Source: Streptomyces lushanensis (GTDB lineage Bacteria; Actinomycetota; Actinomycetes; Streptomycetales; Streptomycetaceae). Taken from it: a DNA stretch of 43,437 bases. A program made the position numbers and the translations under genes. The stretch covers positions 1 through 43,437 of the forward strand of contig NZ_MAUD01000168.1 in the NCBI RefSeq assembly GCF_001700515.1, written 5' to 3'. Positions 7,902 through 18,297 of this stretch are shown one piece after another (within the stretch, counting starts at the first letter, position 1; every line of letters starts with the position of its first letter). The notes under the pieces were generated by a model. That model made no database searches. It had not been told where the DNA came from and saw only the letters and a program-made list of their open reading frames with translations.

Positions 7902-8134
7902 TAGAGATGTACGACCGGGCAGGTCAGGGTGCGGGTGATGCCGTCCACTTGCTGGATCTTGGCCACGACCATGCGTCCCAGCTCATCGACGGTGTCCGCC
8001 TGAGCGCGCACGATCACATCGTAGGGACCGGTGACGTCCTCGGCCTGGGTCACTCCCGGAATCTTGGCGATGGTCTCGGCGACGGTCGTCGCCTTGCCCA
8101 CCTCGGTCTGAATAAGGATGTACGCCTGTACCAC
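7901..8134 (-). CDS. Stand-alone Lrp/AsnC ligand-binding (RAM) domain protein
   Basis: This 77-residue protein, MVQAYILIQTEVGKATTVAE, is a complete RAM (ACT-like) effector-binding domain with the GPYDVIVRAQADTVDEL segment and ends in CPVVHL. It has no helix-turn-helix part, so it cannot bind DNA as classic Lrp does; such stand-alone domains are common in actinobacteria. The GTG at 8134 is preceded by GGAGG at 4-bp spacing; upstream frame is open but lacks family similarity. The TAG stop uses the last base of the repeat at 7681-7901. It is divergent from thiL. Confidence 0.88.
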   Translation of the reverse strand: MVQAYILIQTEVGKATTVAETIAKIPGVTQAEDVTGPYDVIVRAQADTVDELGRMVVAKIQQVDGITRTLTCPVVHL

Positions 8135-8208
8135 GGAACCTCCAGGGCCGCCACGAGGATCATGTGGGGAGAAGAGACGCCACGGTATCGCGTCGTCGCG
8201 GGCCACGG

Positions 8209-8224
8209 GGAGACCCGGGTCTCC
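8209..8224. promoter_or_regulatory. 16-bp perfect palindrome between the RAM gene and thiL
   Basis: GGAGACCCGGGTCTCC is a perfect dyad in the 206-bp divergent region. It could be an operator for either gene. No known binding site was recognised. Confidence 0.4.
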
Positions 8225-8340
8225 GGTGGCGCGCACGGGGTGGTGTACGGCAGACAGAAGTTGACGTATCTCATGACGCTACGGACAGCAGCGAGGGACC
8301 GCGACCGCAGACGCGGCCCGACGAGGAGAGGGGAGTCCCG

Positions 8341-9312
8341 GTGAAGGGAACCGTGGGCGAGTTGGGGGAGTTCGGACTCATCAGAGAGCTCACGTCCCGG
8401 CTCACCACCACCCCGGCGGTCCGGCTCGGGCCGGGCGACGACGCCGCGGTCGTGGCCGCGCCCGACCGCAGGGTCGTGGCGAGTACGGACCTGCTCCTGG
8501 AAGGGCGGCACTTCCGCCGTGACTGGTCGACGGCGTACGACGTGGGCCGCAAGGCCGCCGCGCAGAACCTCGCCGACATCGCGGCGATGGGCGCCGTCCC
8601 CACCGCGCTGCTGCTCGGTCTGGTCGTGCCGGCCGAACTCCCGGTCACCTGGCCCACCGAGCTGATGGACGGCATCCGTGACGAGTGCCAGGTCGCGGGC
8701 GCGGCCGTGGTGGGGGGCGATGTCGTACGCGGTGACACCATCACCATCGCCATCACCGCCCTCGGTGATCTGCGCAACCACGAGCCGGTGACCAGGTCCG
8801 GCGCCCGGCCCGGCGATGTCGTCGCCTACACCGGCTGGTTGGGCTGGTCGGCGGCCGGACACGCGGTGCTCTCCCGGGGCTTCCGCTCACCGCGCGCCTT
8901 TGTCGAGGCGCACCGCAGACCGGAACCGCCCTATCACGCGGGACCCGCGGCGGCCGGGCTCGGTGCCACCGCCATGACCGATGTCAGCGACGGACTCGTC
9001 GCCGACCTCGGGCACATCGCGGACGCCAGCAAGGTCCGTATCGATCTGCGCTCCGGACTGATCGACATCCCCTCGCAGATGCACGACATCGGCCAGGCGG
9101 TCGGTATCGATCCGCTCCAGTGGGTGCTGACCGGGGGCGAGGACCACGCGATCGTGGCCACCTTCCCGGCCGACACGAAGCTGCCCGCCCGCTGGAAGGT
9201 GATCGGCGAGGTCCTCGGTCTCTCGGCGCTGCCCCAGGTGACCGTCGACGGAGCGCCCTGGACCAGCAAGGGCGGCTGGGACCACTTCGGGGACATCGAG
9301 GACCACCAGTAG
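8341..9312 (+). CDS. thiL: Thiamine-monophosphate kinase ThiL
   Basis: Phosphorylates thiamine monophosphate to the pyrophosphate cofactor, the last step of the pathway. The 323-residue protein begins [20 protein letters not shown] and shows [48 protein letters not shown] and [13 protein letters not shown], the PurM-like family motifs with metal-binding aspartates. It starts with GTG; a purine-rich GAGGAGAGGGG lies upstream. thiD follows after 43 bp, probably with its own promoter, so the two thiamine kinases are neighbours but not tightly coupled. Confidence 0.96.
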   Translation: MKGTVGELGEFGLIRELTSRLTTTPAVRLGPGDDAAVVAAPDRRVVASTDLLLEGRHFRRDWSTAYDVGRKAAAQNLADIAAMGAVPTALLLGLVVPAELPVTWPTELMDGIRDECQVAGAAVVGGDVVRGDTITIAITALGDLRNHEPVTRSGARPGDVVAYTGWLGWSAAGHAVLSRGFRSPRAFVEAHRRPEPPYHAGPAAAGLGATAMTDVSDGLVADLGHIADASKVRIDLRSGLIDIPSQMHDIGQAVGIDPLQWVLTGGEDHAIVATFPADTKLPARWKVIGEVLGLSALPQVTVDGAPWTSKGGWDHFGDIEDHQ

Positions 9313-9342
9313 ACCGGGGACCGCCCGCGGGGCGGCCGGCGG

Positions 9343-9348
9343 TAGATT
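9343..9348 (+). promoter_or_regulatory. -10 element for a leaderless thiD transcript
   Basis: TAGATT ends 7 bp before the thiD ATG, so transcription should start at the initiation codon. No ribosome-binding site is visible. The -35 region is G+C-rich and not convincing. Confidence 0.45.
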
Positions 9349-9355
9349 CGGCGCC

Positions 9356-10192
9356 ATGGCGAAACCCGTGTCCCTGCCCGTGGCCGCACCCGTGCCCCCT
9401 CGTGTGCTGACCGTCGCCGGATCCGACTCCGGCGGCGGCGCCGGTGTCCAGGCGGATCTGAAGACCATGCTGGCGTTCGGTGTCCATGGCATGAGCGTGC
9501 TCACCGCCGTCACCGCACAGAACTCGCTCGGTGTCCGGGGCGCCTGGGAACTGCCCGTCGAGGCGGTACGGGCCCAGTACCGCGCGGTGGTGGACGACAT
9601 CGGTGTACAGGCCGTCAAGACCGGCATGCTCTCCTCCGCCGAACTGGTCGCGGCCGTCGCGGAACTGCTCATGGACACCGAGGCGCCCGTGGTGGTCGAT
9701 CCGGTCGGCGTCTCCAAGCACGGCGATCCGCTGCTGGCCGCCTCCGCGCTGGAGGGCGTACGGAAGCGGCTGCTGCCGGCCGCGACCGTCGCCACGCCCA
9801 ATCTGGACGAGGTGGCCCAGCTCACCGGCGTACGGGTGGAGGACGAGACCGGGCTGCGGCGAGCGGCCGACGCGGTTCTCGCGTTCGGGCCGCGCTGGGC
9901 GCTGATCAAGGGCGGCCATCTGGCGGGCGACGCGGTGGATCTGCTGACCGACGGGCACGAGGAGCACTGGCTGCGGGCGCCGCGCCACGACAACCGGCAT
10001 ACGCACGGGACGGGCTGCACTCTCGCCTCGGCGATCGCCGCGGGGCTCGCGGGCGGGCAGGGCGTGGTGGAGGCCGTCGTGGCGGCCAAGGAGTATGTGA
10101 CGGGCGCGATCGAGCACGGCTTCCCGCTGGGCGCGGGCATCGGCCCGGTGGACCACGCCTGGCGCTTCCGCCGGCCGCGTACCGGGGGATGA
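9356..10192 (+). CDS. thiD: Hydroxymethylpyrimidine/phosphomethylpyrimidine kinase ThiD
   Basis: Ribokinase-fold enzyme that phosphorylates HMP and HMP-P for thiamine synthesis. The 278-residue protein shows [18 protein letters not shown] near residue 20, [37 protein letters not shown] and the anion-hole/catalytic end [18 protein letters not shown]. The ATG at 9356 coincides with the expected start of a leaderless transcript. Transcription converges on rpmB; a bidirectional hairpin lies between. Confidence 0.96.
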   Translation: MAKPVSLPVAAPVPPRVLTVAGSDSGGGAGVQADLKTMLAFGVHGMSVLTAVTAQNSLGVRGAWELPVEAVRAQYRAVVDDIGVQAVKTGMLSSAELVAAVAELLMDTEAPVVVDPVGVSKHGDPLLAASALEGVRKRLLPAATVATPNLDEVAQLTGVRVEDETGLRRAADAVLAFGPRWALIKGGHLAGDAVDLLTDGHEEHWLRAPRHDNRHTHGTGCTLASAIAAGLAGGQGVVEAVVAAKEYVTGAIEHGFPLGAGIGPVDHAWRFRRPRTGG

Positions 10193-10233
10193 CGACGGGC
10201 CGCGGCAGCGGTCCCGGGCAGGGCGGGGACGGC

Positions 10234-10265
10234 AAAAAGCCGGCCCACCGAGATGGACCGGCTTT
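10234..10265 (-). terminator. Intrinsic terminator of rpmB (bidirectional with thiD)
   Basis: AAAGCCGG pairs with CCGGCTTT (10236-10243 with 10258-10265), extended by CCA/TGG after one mismatch. Read on the minus strand, the stem runs directly into five T residues, a textbook intrinsic terminator for rpmB. On the plus strand it may also stop thiD. Confidence 0.85.
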
Positions 10266-10301
10266 CAAGGCAACCGCAGGGGCTGCGCTACGACGCAGGC
10301 G

Positions 10302-10487
10302 TCAGCGCGAGACCTTGCCGGCCTTGATGCACGAGGTGCAGACGTTGAGCCGCTTCGGCGTCCGACCGACCACGGCACGCACGCGCTGGATGTTCGGGTT
10401 CCAGCGACGGGACGTACGGCGGTGCGAGTGCGAAATGTTGTTGCCGAAGCCCGGCCCCTTGCCGCAGACGTCGCAGTTGGCAGCCAC
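10302..10487 (-). CDS. rpmB: 50S ribosomal protein L28 (zinc-ribbon form)
   Basis: L28 of the large subunit, 61 residues, [20 protein letters not shown]. The cysteine pairs C5/C8 and C50/C53 are intact, so this is the zinc-binding C+ form; in S. coelicolor a cysteine-less paralogue is used in zinc limitation (knowledge). The GTG start has GGAG 8 bp upstream. The roughly 110-nt leader contains two adjacent dyads. The transcript ends at the hairpin 10234-10265. Confidence 0.97.
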   Translation of the reverse strand: MAANCDVCGKGPGFGNNISHSHRRTSRRWNPNIQRVRAVVGRTPKRLNVCTSCIKAGKVSR

Positions 10488-10526
10488 GGGTCACTCCAAA
10501 GACTTCAGATGCACGTACAGAGATAT

Positions 10527-10552
10527 CCGGCGTGCCGGAATCAGTGACTGAT
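10527..10552 (-). promoter_or_regulatory. Adjacent dyads in the rpmB leader
   Basis: CCGGCGTGCCGG (10527-10538) and ATCAGTGACTGAT (10540-10552) are two perfect dyads side by side, 40-65 bp upstream of the rpmB start. A possible -10 element, TATGCT on the minus strand, sits at 10600-10605, so both dyads would be in the leader RNA. A role in autogenous or attenuation control is a guess. Confidence 0.35.
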
Positions 10553-10763
10553 GTGGCGTTGCCGGGGGAATGGCCCGACTCTCATCGGGCAACCGCAGCA
10601 GCATACAACGCCTGCCTCGGTACAACGAAACTACCATGAGCGGGACCGGCCCCCGCCCGGCCCCGGCCCCATGGCCGCACCGCGGTCACCGCGCGGCCCG
10701 CCCGTGGCGCGCGGGCTACCCTGCGTGCAGCCCGCTTCCAGGCCGCTCAAGGAGGAGCATCAG

Positions 10764-12461
10764 GTGCCGCAGACCCTTGACGCCGCAGAGGTGCGGAACT
10801 GGTGCTCACTGGCGCTGGAGGCCCTCGGCCGGGAGCGCGAGGAGATCGACGCGATCAATGTCTATCCGGTCGCGGACGGTGACACCGGTACCAACCTCTA
10901 TCTGACCGTGGAATCCGCGGCGCGGGCGGTCGAGGCGGTCTTCGCCGCGCACGAGACCGGTACGTCCGAGCCGGGCCCCGCCGATGCCGTACGGGCCATG
11001 GCGCATGGCGCGCTGCTCGGCGCCCGGGGGAATTCGGGCACGATCCTGGCGCAGTTGCTGCGCGGAATGGCCGAGGTGCTGGCCGCCCCGGCGCACGCCG
11101 GCGGGAGGGGCGGCGGCGAGGAGAGCGGGGATATGAGGGGCGGTGACGTGAAGGGTGGCGGCGGCGACGGCGGGTACCGGCTCGCGTCGGCGCTGCGGCG
11201 GGCCGCGGCACTGGCCCGGGAGGCCGTCGCCCATCCCGTCGAGGGCACCATCCTCAGCGTGGCCTCCGCCGCGGCGGACTCGGCGGAACGTGCCGCGCTC
11301 GACGGCGCGGCCGACGACGGCGCCGCCACCGTACGAGCCGCGTACGCCGGAGCGCGCGCCGCGCTCGACGCCACTCCCGGCCAGCTCGCCGTACTCCGGC
11401 GCGCGGGTGTCGTGGACGCCGGCGGGCGCGGGCTGCTCGCGGTTCTCGGCGCGCTGGTGCAGTCCCTCACGGGCGAGGGACCGGCCGCCCTCCCGGTGCG
11501 CCACCGCCGCCACGAGGAGTCCGCGGTGCCTGCCGCGGACGGGTCCTGCGCCGCCGAGGACGGGCCCGCCTTCGAGGTCATCTATCTGCTGGAGGCGGAC
11601 GACACCGCCGTGGCACGGCTGCGGAAACGGCTCGACCGGCTCGGGGACTCACTGGTCGTCGTCGGCGGCGACGGACTGTGGAACGTCCATGTGCATGTCG
11701 ACGACGCGGGCGCCGCCGTGGAGGCCGGCGTCGAGGCGGGACGCCCGTACCGCATCCGTATCAGCCACTTCGGCGCCGCCGAGGAGCCGCCCGAGCGGAT
11801 CCAGCGGGCCGTCGTCGCGGTCGTCCCGGGCGAGGGGCTCGCCGGACTGTGCGCCGAGGCCGGCGCGACGACCGTGCTCGCGCGCCCCGGGGAGCCGCCC
11901 GCCAGCGGTGAACTGGTCGAGGCGATCCGCCGGGCGCACGCCCGCGAGGTGGTGCTGCTGCCCAACGACGCGGAGCTGCGCCACACCGCTGCCGCCGCCG
12001 CGGAACAGGCACGTACCGAAGGGGTACGCGTCGCCCTCATCCCGACCCGGGCCGCCGTCCAGGGCCTCGCCGCGCTCGCCGTCCACCAGCCCGACCGCCG
12101 GTTCGACGAGGACGTGGTCGCGATGACCGCGGCCGCCGGTGCCACCCGCTACGCCGAACTGGCCTTCGCCGAGCGGCAGTCCTGGACCATGGCCGGGATC
12201 TGCCAGGCCGGTGACGTCCTCGGGCTGATCGACGGCGATGTGGCGGTGATCGGCGCCGATCTCGCCGCCACGGCCGAGGCGGTGCTCTCGCGGATGCTGG
12301 CGGCCGGGGGCGAACTGGTGACGCTGGTGCTCGGCGAGGACGTGCCCGACGCCCTCGCCGACCGCCTGGAGCGCTACGTACGGGACGGGCACCTCGCCGT
12401 CGACACGGTGGTCTACCGGGGCGGCCGGCAGTCCGCGCCGCTGCTGGTGGGTGTGGAGTAG
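10764..12461 (+). CDS. DAK2 domain protein, YloV/FakA-like kinase subunit
   Basis: This 565-residue protein starts with an N-terminal DhaL/DAK2 domain (about 8-235). It contains VYPVADGDTGTNLYLT, with the metal-binding aspartates, and HGALLGARGNSGTILAQLLRG. The C-terminal half (about 265-565) is the DegV-like FakA/YloV part. In Gram-positives such proteins are the ATP-binding subunit of fatty acid kinase; no fakB is nearby. A Gly/Glu-rich insert (about residues 112-137) interrupts the DAK2 domain. The GTG at 10764 has AAGGAGGAG 8 bp upstream. It lies directly before recG, a conserved pairing. Confidence 0.9.
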   Translation: MPQTLDAAEVRNWCSLALEALGREREEIDAINVYPVADGDTGTNLYLTVESAARAVEAVFAAHETGTSEPGPADAVRAMAHGALLGARGNSGTILAQLLRGMAEVLAAPAHAGGRGGGEESGDMRGGDVKGGGGDGGYRLASALRRAAALAREAVAHPVEGTILSVASAAADSAERAALDGAADDGAATVRAAYAGARAALDATPGQLAVLRRAGVVDAGGRGLLAVLGALVQSLTGEGPAALPVRHRRHEESAVPAADGSCAAEDGPAFEVIYLLEADDTAVARLRKRLDRLGDSLVVVGGDGLWNVHVHVDDAGAAVEAGVEAGRPYRIRISHFGAAEEPPERIQRAVVAVVPGEGLAGLCAEAGATTVLARPGEPPASGELVEAIRRAHAREVVLLPNDAELRHTAAAAAEQARTEGVRVALIPTRAAVQGLAALAVHQPDRRFDEDVVAMTAAAGATRYAELAFAERQSWTMAGICQAGDVLGLIDGDVAVIGADLAATAEAVLSRMLAAGGELVTLVLGEDVPDALADRLERYVRDGHLAVDTVVYRGGRQSAPLLVGVE

Positions 12462-12533
12462 CGGTGCCCACGGCACGGCCACGACCCGCGCGAACGCCGG
12501 GGTGCGCGACGCGTGTCAGTGGAGTGGTGTGCA

Positions 12534-14783
12534 ATGGATCGCGTGTCCGCGCTGGATGAACCCCTCAAGAAGACGCTCGGCCCCGCCACCGCGAAGGTGA
12601 TGGCCGAACAGCTCGACCTGCACACGGTCGGTGATCTCCTGCACCACTATCCGCGGCGGTACGAGGAGCGCGGCCAGCTCACCACGCTCGCCGATCTGCC
12701 GCTGGACGAGGACGTCACCGTCGTCGCCCAGGTCGCCGAGTCCCGGATCCTGACGTTCAACCACGGCCGGGGCCAGCGGCTGGAGATCACGCTCACCGAC
12801 GGCAGCGGCCGGCTCCAACTGGTCTTCTTCGGCAGGGGGATCCACAAGCCGCACAAGGAACTCCCGCCGGGCAGCCGCGGGATGTTCGCCGGCAAGGTGT
12901 CCGTCTTCAACCGCAAACTCCAGCTCGCCCACCCCACCTATGTGCCGCTGGGCAGGGACGGCGGCGAGTCGGTGGAGGACACGGCGAGCGCCGTGGACGA
13001 CTTCGCGGGCAAGCTGATCCCGATCTATCCGGCCTGCAAGGGACTGGAGTCCTGGAAGATCACCAAAGCGGTCGACGCGGTGCTGCCGAGGGCCGTGGAG
13101 GCCGCCGATCCGCTGCCGCCCGCGCTGCGGGAGGGCCGCGGCTTCGTCCCGCTGCCCGAGGCGCTGTACAAGGTCCACCGGCCCGGGACCAAGGCGGACG
13201 TCGAGGACGCGCGGCAGCGGCTGAAGTGGGACGAGGCCTTCGTCCTCCAGGTCGCGCTCGCCCGGCGGCGGCACGCCGACGCGCAACTGCCCGCCGTGGC
13301 GCGCCGGCCCGTGGCGGACGGCGTGCTCGACGCCTTCGACGCCGGGCTGCCCTTCACTCTCACCGACGGCCAGCGCAAGGTCACCGCCGAGATCTTCGCG
13401 GACCTCGCCACCGAACACCCCATGCACCGGCTGCTCCAGGGAGAGGTCGGCTCGGGCAAGACACTGGTCGCGCTGCGGGCGATGCTCGCGGTCGTCGACG
13501 CGGGCGGCCAGGCGGCCATGCTGGCGCCCACCGAGGTGCTCGCCCAGCAGCACCACCGCTCGATCACGGAGATGATGGGCGAGCTGGCCCGGGGCGGGAT
13601 GCTGGGCGGCGCCGAGCACGCCACCAAGGTCGTGCTGCTCACCGGCTCCATGGGCGCCGCCGCGCGCCGTCAGGCGCTGCTCGACCTGGTCACCGGCGAG
13701 GCGGGGATCGTGATCGGCACGCATGCCCTGATCGAGGACAAGGTGCGCTTCCACGATCTCGGTCTGGTCGTCGTGGACGAGCAGCACCGCTTCGGCGTGG
13801 AGCAGCGTGACGCGCTCCGCTCCAAGGGCAAGCAGCCGCCGCATCTGCTGGTCATGACCGCCACGCCCATTCCCCGTACGGTCGCGATGACCGTCTTCGG
13901 CGATCTGGAGACCTCCGTCCTGGACCAGCTCCCGGCCGGGCGCTCGCCGATCGCCAGCCATGTCGTACCGGCCCAGGACAAGCCGCACTTCCTCGCCCGT
14001 GCCTGGGAGCGGGTGCGCGAGGAGGTCGGCAAGGGCCATCAGGCGTATGTCGTCTGCCCGCGGATCGGCGACGCCGACGAGGACGCCGACGCCGGGAGCG
14101 GCGGGACCCGCAAGGCCGGGAAGACCGGGAAGGCGGGGAAGGCCGCCGACACCGACGACGCCGAGAAGCGGCCACCGCTGGCCGTGCTGGACATGGCGGG
14201 GCAGCTCGCCGAAGGAGCGCTGGCCGGGCTGCGTGTCGAGGTCCTGCACGGACGGATGCAGCCGGACGACAAGGACGCCGTGATGCGCCGTTTCGCCGCG
14301 GGGGAGGTGGACGTACTGGTCGCGACCACGGTCATCGAGGTCGGGGTGAACGTGCCCAACGCCACCGCGATGGTGATCATGGACGCGGACCGGTTCGGTG
14401 TCTCCCAGCTCCATCAGCTCCGCGGGCGCGTCGGCCGCGGCTCGGCGCCCGGCCTCTGTCTGCTGGTGACCGACATGCCGGAGGCGAGTCCGGCCAGGGC
14501 CAGGCTCGGCGCGGTGGCCGCCACTCTCGACGGCTTCGAACTGTCCCGTATCGACCTCGAACAGCGCCGTGAGGGCGATGTCCTCGGTCAGGCCCAGTCC
14601 GGTGCGCGCTCCTCGCTGCGGATGCTCGCGGTCATCGAGGACGAGGAGGTCATCGCGGCGGCACGCGAGGAGGCCGTCGCGGTGGTCGCCCGGGATCCGG
14701 AGCTGGCGGGTTCGCCCGAGCTGCGTACGGCGCTGGACGCGCTGCTGGACACGGAGCGGGAGCGCTACCTCGACAAGGGCTGA
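12534..14783 (+). CDS. recG: ATP-dependent DNA helicase RecG
   Basis: Branch-migration helicase that remodels stalled forks and Holliday junctions. The 749-residue protein has an N-terminal wedge/OB region, then LLQGEVGSGKTLVALRAM (Walker A, about 303-310), VVDEQHRFG (DEQH at 415-418), TATPIPRT, VIEVGVNVPNA and LHQLRGRVGRG. A charged, low-complexity insert lies at about 513-543 in the second helicase lobe. I prefer the ATG at 12534, with GGAG about 10 bp before it; an in-frame GTG at 12513 is possible and adds seven residues. It follows the DAK2 gene by 72 bp. Confidence 0.95.
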   Translation: MDRVSALDEPLKKTLGPATAKVMAEQLDLHTVGDLLHHYPRRYEERGQLTTLADLPLDEDVTVVAQVAESRILTFNHGRGQRLEITLTDGSGRLQLVFFGRGIHKPHKELPPGSRGMFAGKVSVFNRKLQLAHPTYVPLGRDGGESVEDTASAVDDFAGKLIPIYPACKGLESWKITKAVDAVLPRAVEAADPLPPALREGRGFVPLPEALYKVHRPGTKADVEDARQRLKWDEAFVLQVALARRRHADAQLPAVARRPVADGVLDAFDAGLPFTLTDGQRKVTAEIFADLATEHPMHRLLQGEVGSGKTLVALRAMLAVVDAGGQAAMLAPTEVLAQQHHRSITEMMGELARGGMLGGAEHATKVVLLTGSMGAAARRQALLDLVTGEAGIVIGTHALIEDKVRFHDLGLVVVDEQHRFGVEQRDALRSKGKQPPHLLVMTATPIPRTVAMTVFGDLETSVLDQLPAGRSPIASHVVPAQDKPHFLARAWERVREEVGKGHQAYVVCPRIGDADEDADAGSGGTRKAGKTGKAGKAADTDDAEKRPPLAVLDMAGQLAEGALAGLRVEVLHGRMQPDDKDAVMRRFAAGEVDVLVATTVIEVGVNVPNATAMVIMDADRFGVSQLHQLRGRVGRGSAPGLCLLVTDMPEASPARARLGAVAATLDGFELSRIDLEQRREGDVLGQAQSGARSSLRMLAVIEDEEVIAAAREEAVAVVARDPELAGSPELRTALDALLDTERERYLDKG

Positions 14784-14787
14784 CGAG

Positions 14788-14860
14788 GGCCGACAAACGG
14801 CCGACAAACGGCCGACAAGGGACGGCCCGGCCCGGTCGGCATGAGTACCGGCCGGGCCCG
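14788..14860 (+). terminator. Triple 11-bp repeat and hairpin after recG
   Basis: Three direct copies of GGCCGACAAAC, the last imperfect, occupy 14788-14819 just after the recG stop. They are followed by a long G+C hairpin with a bulge (14823-14836 with 14847-14860). The hairpin probably ends the recG transcript. The repeats look like slippage from the final recG codons (inference). Confidence 0.6.
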
Positions 14861-14941
14861 CCCGGTGCGTACGCCATATCGTGGGGAAAGAACCCCGAGA
14901 CTTCCCGGACCTCCCGCCCACCACCCGAGGACCCGACACCC

Positions 14942-16032
<1,091 letters not shown>

Positions 16033-16130
16033 AGGACCGACTGTCCGTCATCCGGTGTCGGACGGGCTCGCGGTGGCCTTACAGTCGTTGCGTCCGTCTT
16101 CCAACCAGTCTGAGAGAGTGGCGAGCACCG

Positions 16131-17285
16131 GTGGACGTGCAGAAGAAGCTCGACGAGATCGTCGACACGGTGGGCAGTGCCCGCTCCATGCCCATGTCGG
16201 CGTCCTGCGTGGTGAACCGCGCCGAGCTGCTCGCGATGCTCGAAGAGGTACGGGAGGCGCTGCCCGGTTCGCTGGCGCAGGCCCAGGAGCTGCTCGGCGG
16301 TCACGAACAGCTCGCCGAGCAGGCCCGGCAGGAGGCCGACCGCGTCATCGCGGCGGCCCACGCCCAGCGCACCGCACTGGTCTCCGACACCGCGGTCGCC
16401 CGCCAGTCCCAGGACGAGGCCGCCCGTATCCTCGACGAGGCCCGCAGGGAGGCCGAGGAGATCCGCGCCGAGGCGGACGACTACGTCGACTCCAAGCTCG
16501 CCAACTTCGAGGTCGTCCTCACCAAGACCATCGGCTCCGTCGACCGGGGCAGGGAGAAGCTGCTCGGCCGAGGGTCCGGCGCCGGTGAGCACGGATACGG
16601 CACCGGCGAGGCGGACGACGCCGACGACGCGCCCGAGTACAGCGCCGACCCGGACACCCTGATCCGCCGCGCCGACGACTATGTGGACGCCAAGCTCGGC
16701 GCCTTCGAGGCCGTGCTGTCCAAGACCCTCGAAGCCGTCGGGCGCGGCCGGCAGAAGCTCCACGGCCGTATCGCCTCGGACGACCTCGGCGCGCACATGG
16801 CGGCCCAGGACGCGGCCGGACCGCAGGGGCACACCAGCGACGCGGACTATCTGGCGGACCTCGCGGAGACGCCGAGGACGCCCGTGGAGCCGCCCGTACC
16901 GGCCCAGCGGCCGTACGCCGCGCCCGTGCCGCCCGCTCCGGTCTCCGCCCCCGAACCCGCCTACGCCCAGCCCGCCGACGTCTACACCGGGACCGGCTAC
17001 CAGGAGCCCGTGTACGCCGCCGACGCCGGTTACGGCGGCTACCAGCAGCAGGACGCGTACGCCTATCAGCAGGACCCGTACGCCTACCAGCAGCAGGACT
17101 ACGGTCAGGGACAGCACCAGGGATACGAGTCGAACTACGACTGGCAGCAGCCGTCCGCGCCTCAGGCCCAGCTTCCCGCGCTGCCGCCGGCTCCCGAGCA
17201 GCAGAGCGCTCTCGAAGAGACCAGTCTCTTCGACACCAGCATGATCGACATGAACCAGCTCCGCCGCTACGAACAGGGCCGCTGA
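16131..17285 (+). CDS. DivIVA-like coiled-coil protein, SepIVA-like cell-division factor
   Basis: The protein has 384 residues and begins (GTG) DVQKKLDEIVDTVGSARS. Residues about 35-145 are a charged coiled coil. A 33-residue block starting ADDYVDSKL at 115 recurs, diverged, at 181 (ADDYVDAKL). The tail (about 235-384) is rich in Pro, Tyr and Gln, with repeated AYQQD-type units. Its place upstream of DUF177, rnc, mutM, smc and ftsY matches mycobacterial SepIVA (Rv2927c), a septation factor, so a division or polar-growth role is inferred. Some annotations call such proteins ATP synthase b-like, which only reflects the coiled coil. Confidence 0.8.
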   Translation: MDVQKKLDEIVDTVGSARSMPMSASCVVNRAELLAMLEEVREALPGSLAQAQELLGGHEQLAEQARQEADRVIAAAHAQRTALVSDTAVARQSQDEAARILDEARREAEEIRAEADDYVDSKLANFEVVLTKTIGSVDRGREKLLGRGSGAGEHGYGTGEADDADDAPEYSADPDTLIRRADDYVDAKLGAFEAVLSKTLEAVGRGRQKLHGRIASDDLGAHMAAQDAAGPQGHTSDADYLADLAETPRTPVEPPVPAQRPYAAPVPPAPVSAPEPAYAQPADVYTGTGYQEPVYAADAGYGGYQQQDAYAYQQDPYAYQQQDYGQGQHQGYESNYDWQQPSAPQAQLPALPPAPEQQSALEETSLFDTSMIDMNQLRRYEQGR

Positions 17286-17499
17286 CCCCCGCGGCACGCA
17301 CGGGCCGTGGGCCGGCGGGCCGGAACGCACCGGATTGGGCCTATGGCGGCCGGTCCAGTACCCTGGCTCTTCGGCCGCGTGTATGCGCGTATGTCCGCGG
17401 GCCCGGCTGCCCGGGCCGCTTCCGCGACGGTAGCGGCCCCCACACGATCCGAAAGCGGGAAAAGCCCTGAACGCGCGTCTCGACCACCGCAACCCCCTC

Positions 17500-18102
17500 G
17501 TGTTCGACACACACGAGCTGGGGCGGCGCCCTGGTGCGCTCCAGAGGCTGGCCCGCCCGGTGCCCGCCCCCAAGGACTTCGGTATCGCGGGGGTGATCGG
17601 GGCGCCCGAGGGCGCTCCGGTGGAGCTGGATCTCCGCCTCGAATCGGTGATGGAGGGAGTGCTCGTCACGGGCACCTCCCGTGCCATGGCCGAGGGGGAG
17701 TGCGTAAGGTGTCTGGAGCCGTTGCGCCAAGAGGTGACGGCGGACTTCCAGGAGCTGTTCTCGTACCACGACGCCGACGACCGGGGCCGCCTGCGCGCGG
17801 ATCCGGACGTGGACGAGGACGACGAGGACAGGCTCTTCATCGAGGACGGACTGTTCGACCTCGAACCCGTGCTGCGTGACGCGGTGGTGCTCGCACTGCC
17901 GATGCAGCCGGTGTGCCGGGAGAACTGCGCCGGTCTGTGTGCCGAATGCGGCATCAGGCTGGACGGGGACCCGGGCCACCACCATGACGCCGTCGACATC
18001 CGTTGGGCGGCACTGCAGGGACTCGCCGAGACCGTCAAGGACGGCGAGAAGGACAACATGGGCGGCGCCGATGCGGGCGTCGACGAGAAGCAGGAGAAGT
18101 AG
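17500..18102 (+). CDS. DUF177/YceD family protein, likely linked to 23S rRNA or ribosome assembly
   Basis: This 200-residue acidic protein of the YceD/DUF177 family nearly always lies directly upstream of rpmF. Features are [13 protein letters not shown] and the cysteine cluster [13 protein letters not shown], a probable metal site. The first ATG/GTG/TTG in the frame is GTG 17500. However, the upstream codons encode LNARLDHRNPL, which I recall as conserved in Streptomyces homologues, so translation may really start at CTG 17467. The stop codon is 2 bp before rpmF and carries its ribosome-binding site (GGAGAAG). In E. coli the homologue is tied to 23S rRNA accumulation. Confidence 0.88.
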   Translation: MFDTHELGRRPGALQRLARPVPAPKDFGIAGVIGAPEGAPVELDLRLESVMEGVLVTGTSRAMAEGECVRCLEPLRQEVTADFQELFSYHDADDRGRLRADPDVDEDDEDRLFIEDGLFDLEPVLRDAVVLALPMQPVCRENCAGLCAECGIRLDGDPGHHHDAVDIRWAALQGLAETVKDGEKDNMGGADAGVDEKQEK

Positions 18103-18104
18103 CC

Positions 18105-18278
18105 GTGGCTGTTCCGAAGCGGAAGATGTCGCGCAGCAACACGCGCCACCGCCGGTCGCAGTGGAAGGCTGCGGTCCCCACCCTGGTTGCGTGCGAGCGC
18201 TGCCAGGAGCCGAAGCTTCAGCACATCGCGTGCCCGAGCTGCGGCACCTATAACAAGCGCCAGGTCCTCGAGGTCTGA
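18105..18278 (+). CDS. rpmF: 50S ribosomal protein L32
   Basis: L32, 57 residues: it starts [20 protein letters not shown] and carries the zinc ribbon CERC...CPSC, followed by [12 protein letters not shown]. The GTG start is 2 bp after the DUF177 stop and has GGAGAAG inside the end of that gene, so the two are co-translated. rnc begins 19 bp downstream. This is the four-cysteine zinc form. Confidence 0.97.
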   Translation: MAVPKRKMSRSNTRHRRSQWKAAVPTLVACERCQEPKLQHIACPSCGTYNKRQVLEV

Positions 18279-18297
18279 GCGGCTGGTGAGAGGCTCG

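Noticed and set aside
14788..14819. Three 11-bp repeats as a CRISPR remnant
   Set aside because: The copies are directly adjacent without spacers, far too short, and continue from the recG end; slippage explains them.
12516..14939. Open frame of 807 codons on the minus strand
   Set aside because: Antisense shadow of recG with no recognisable domain.
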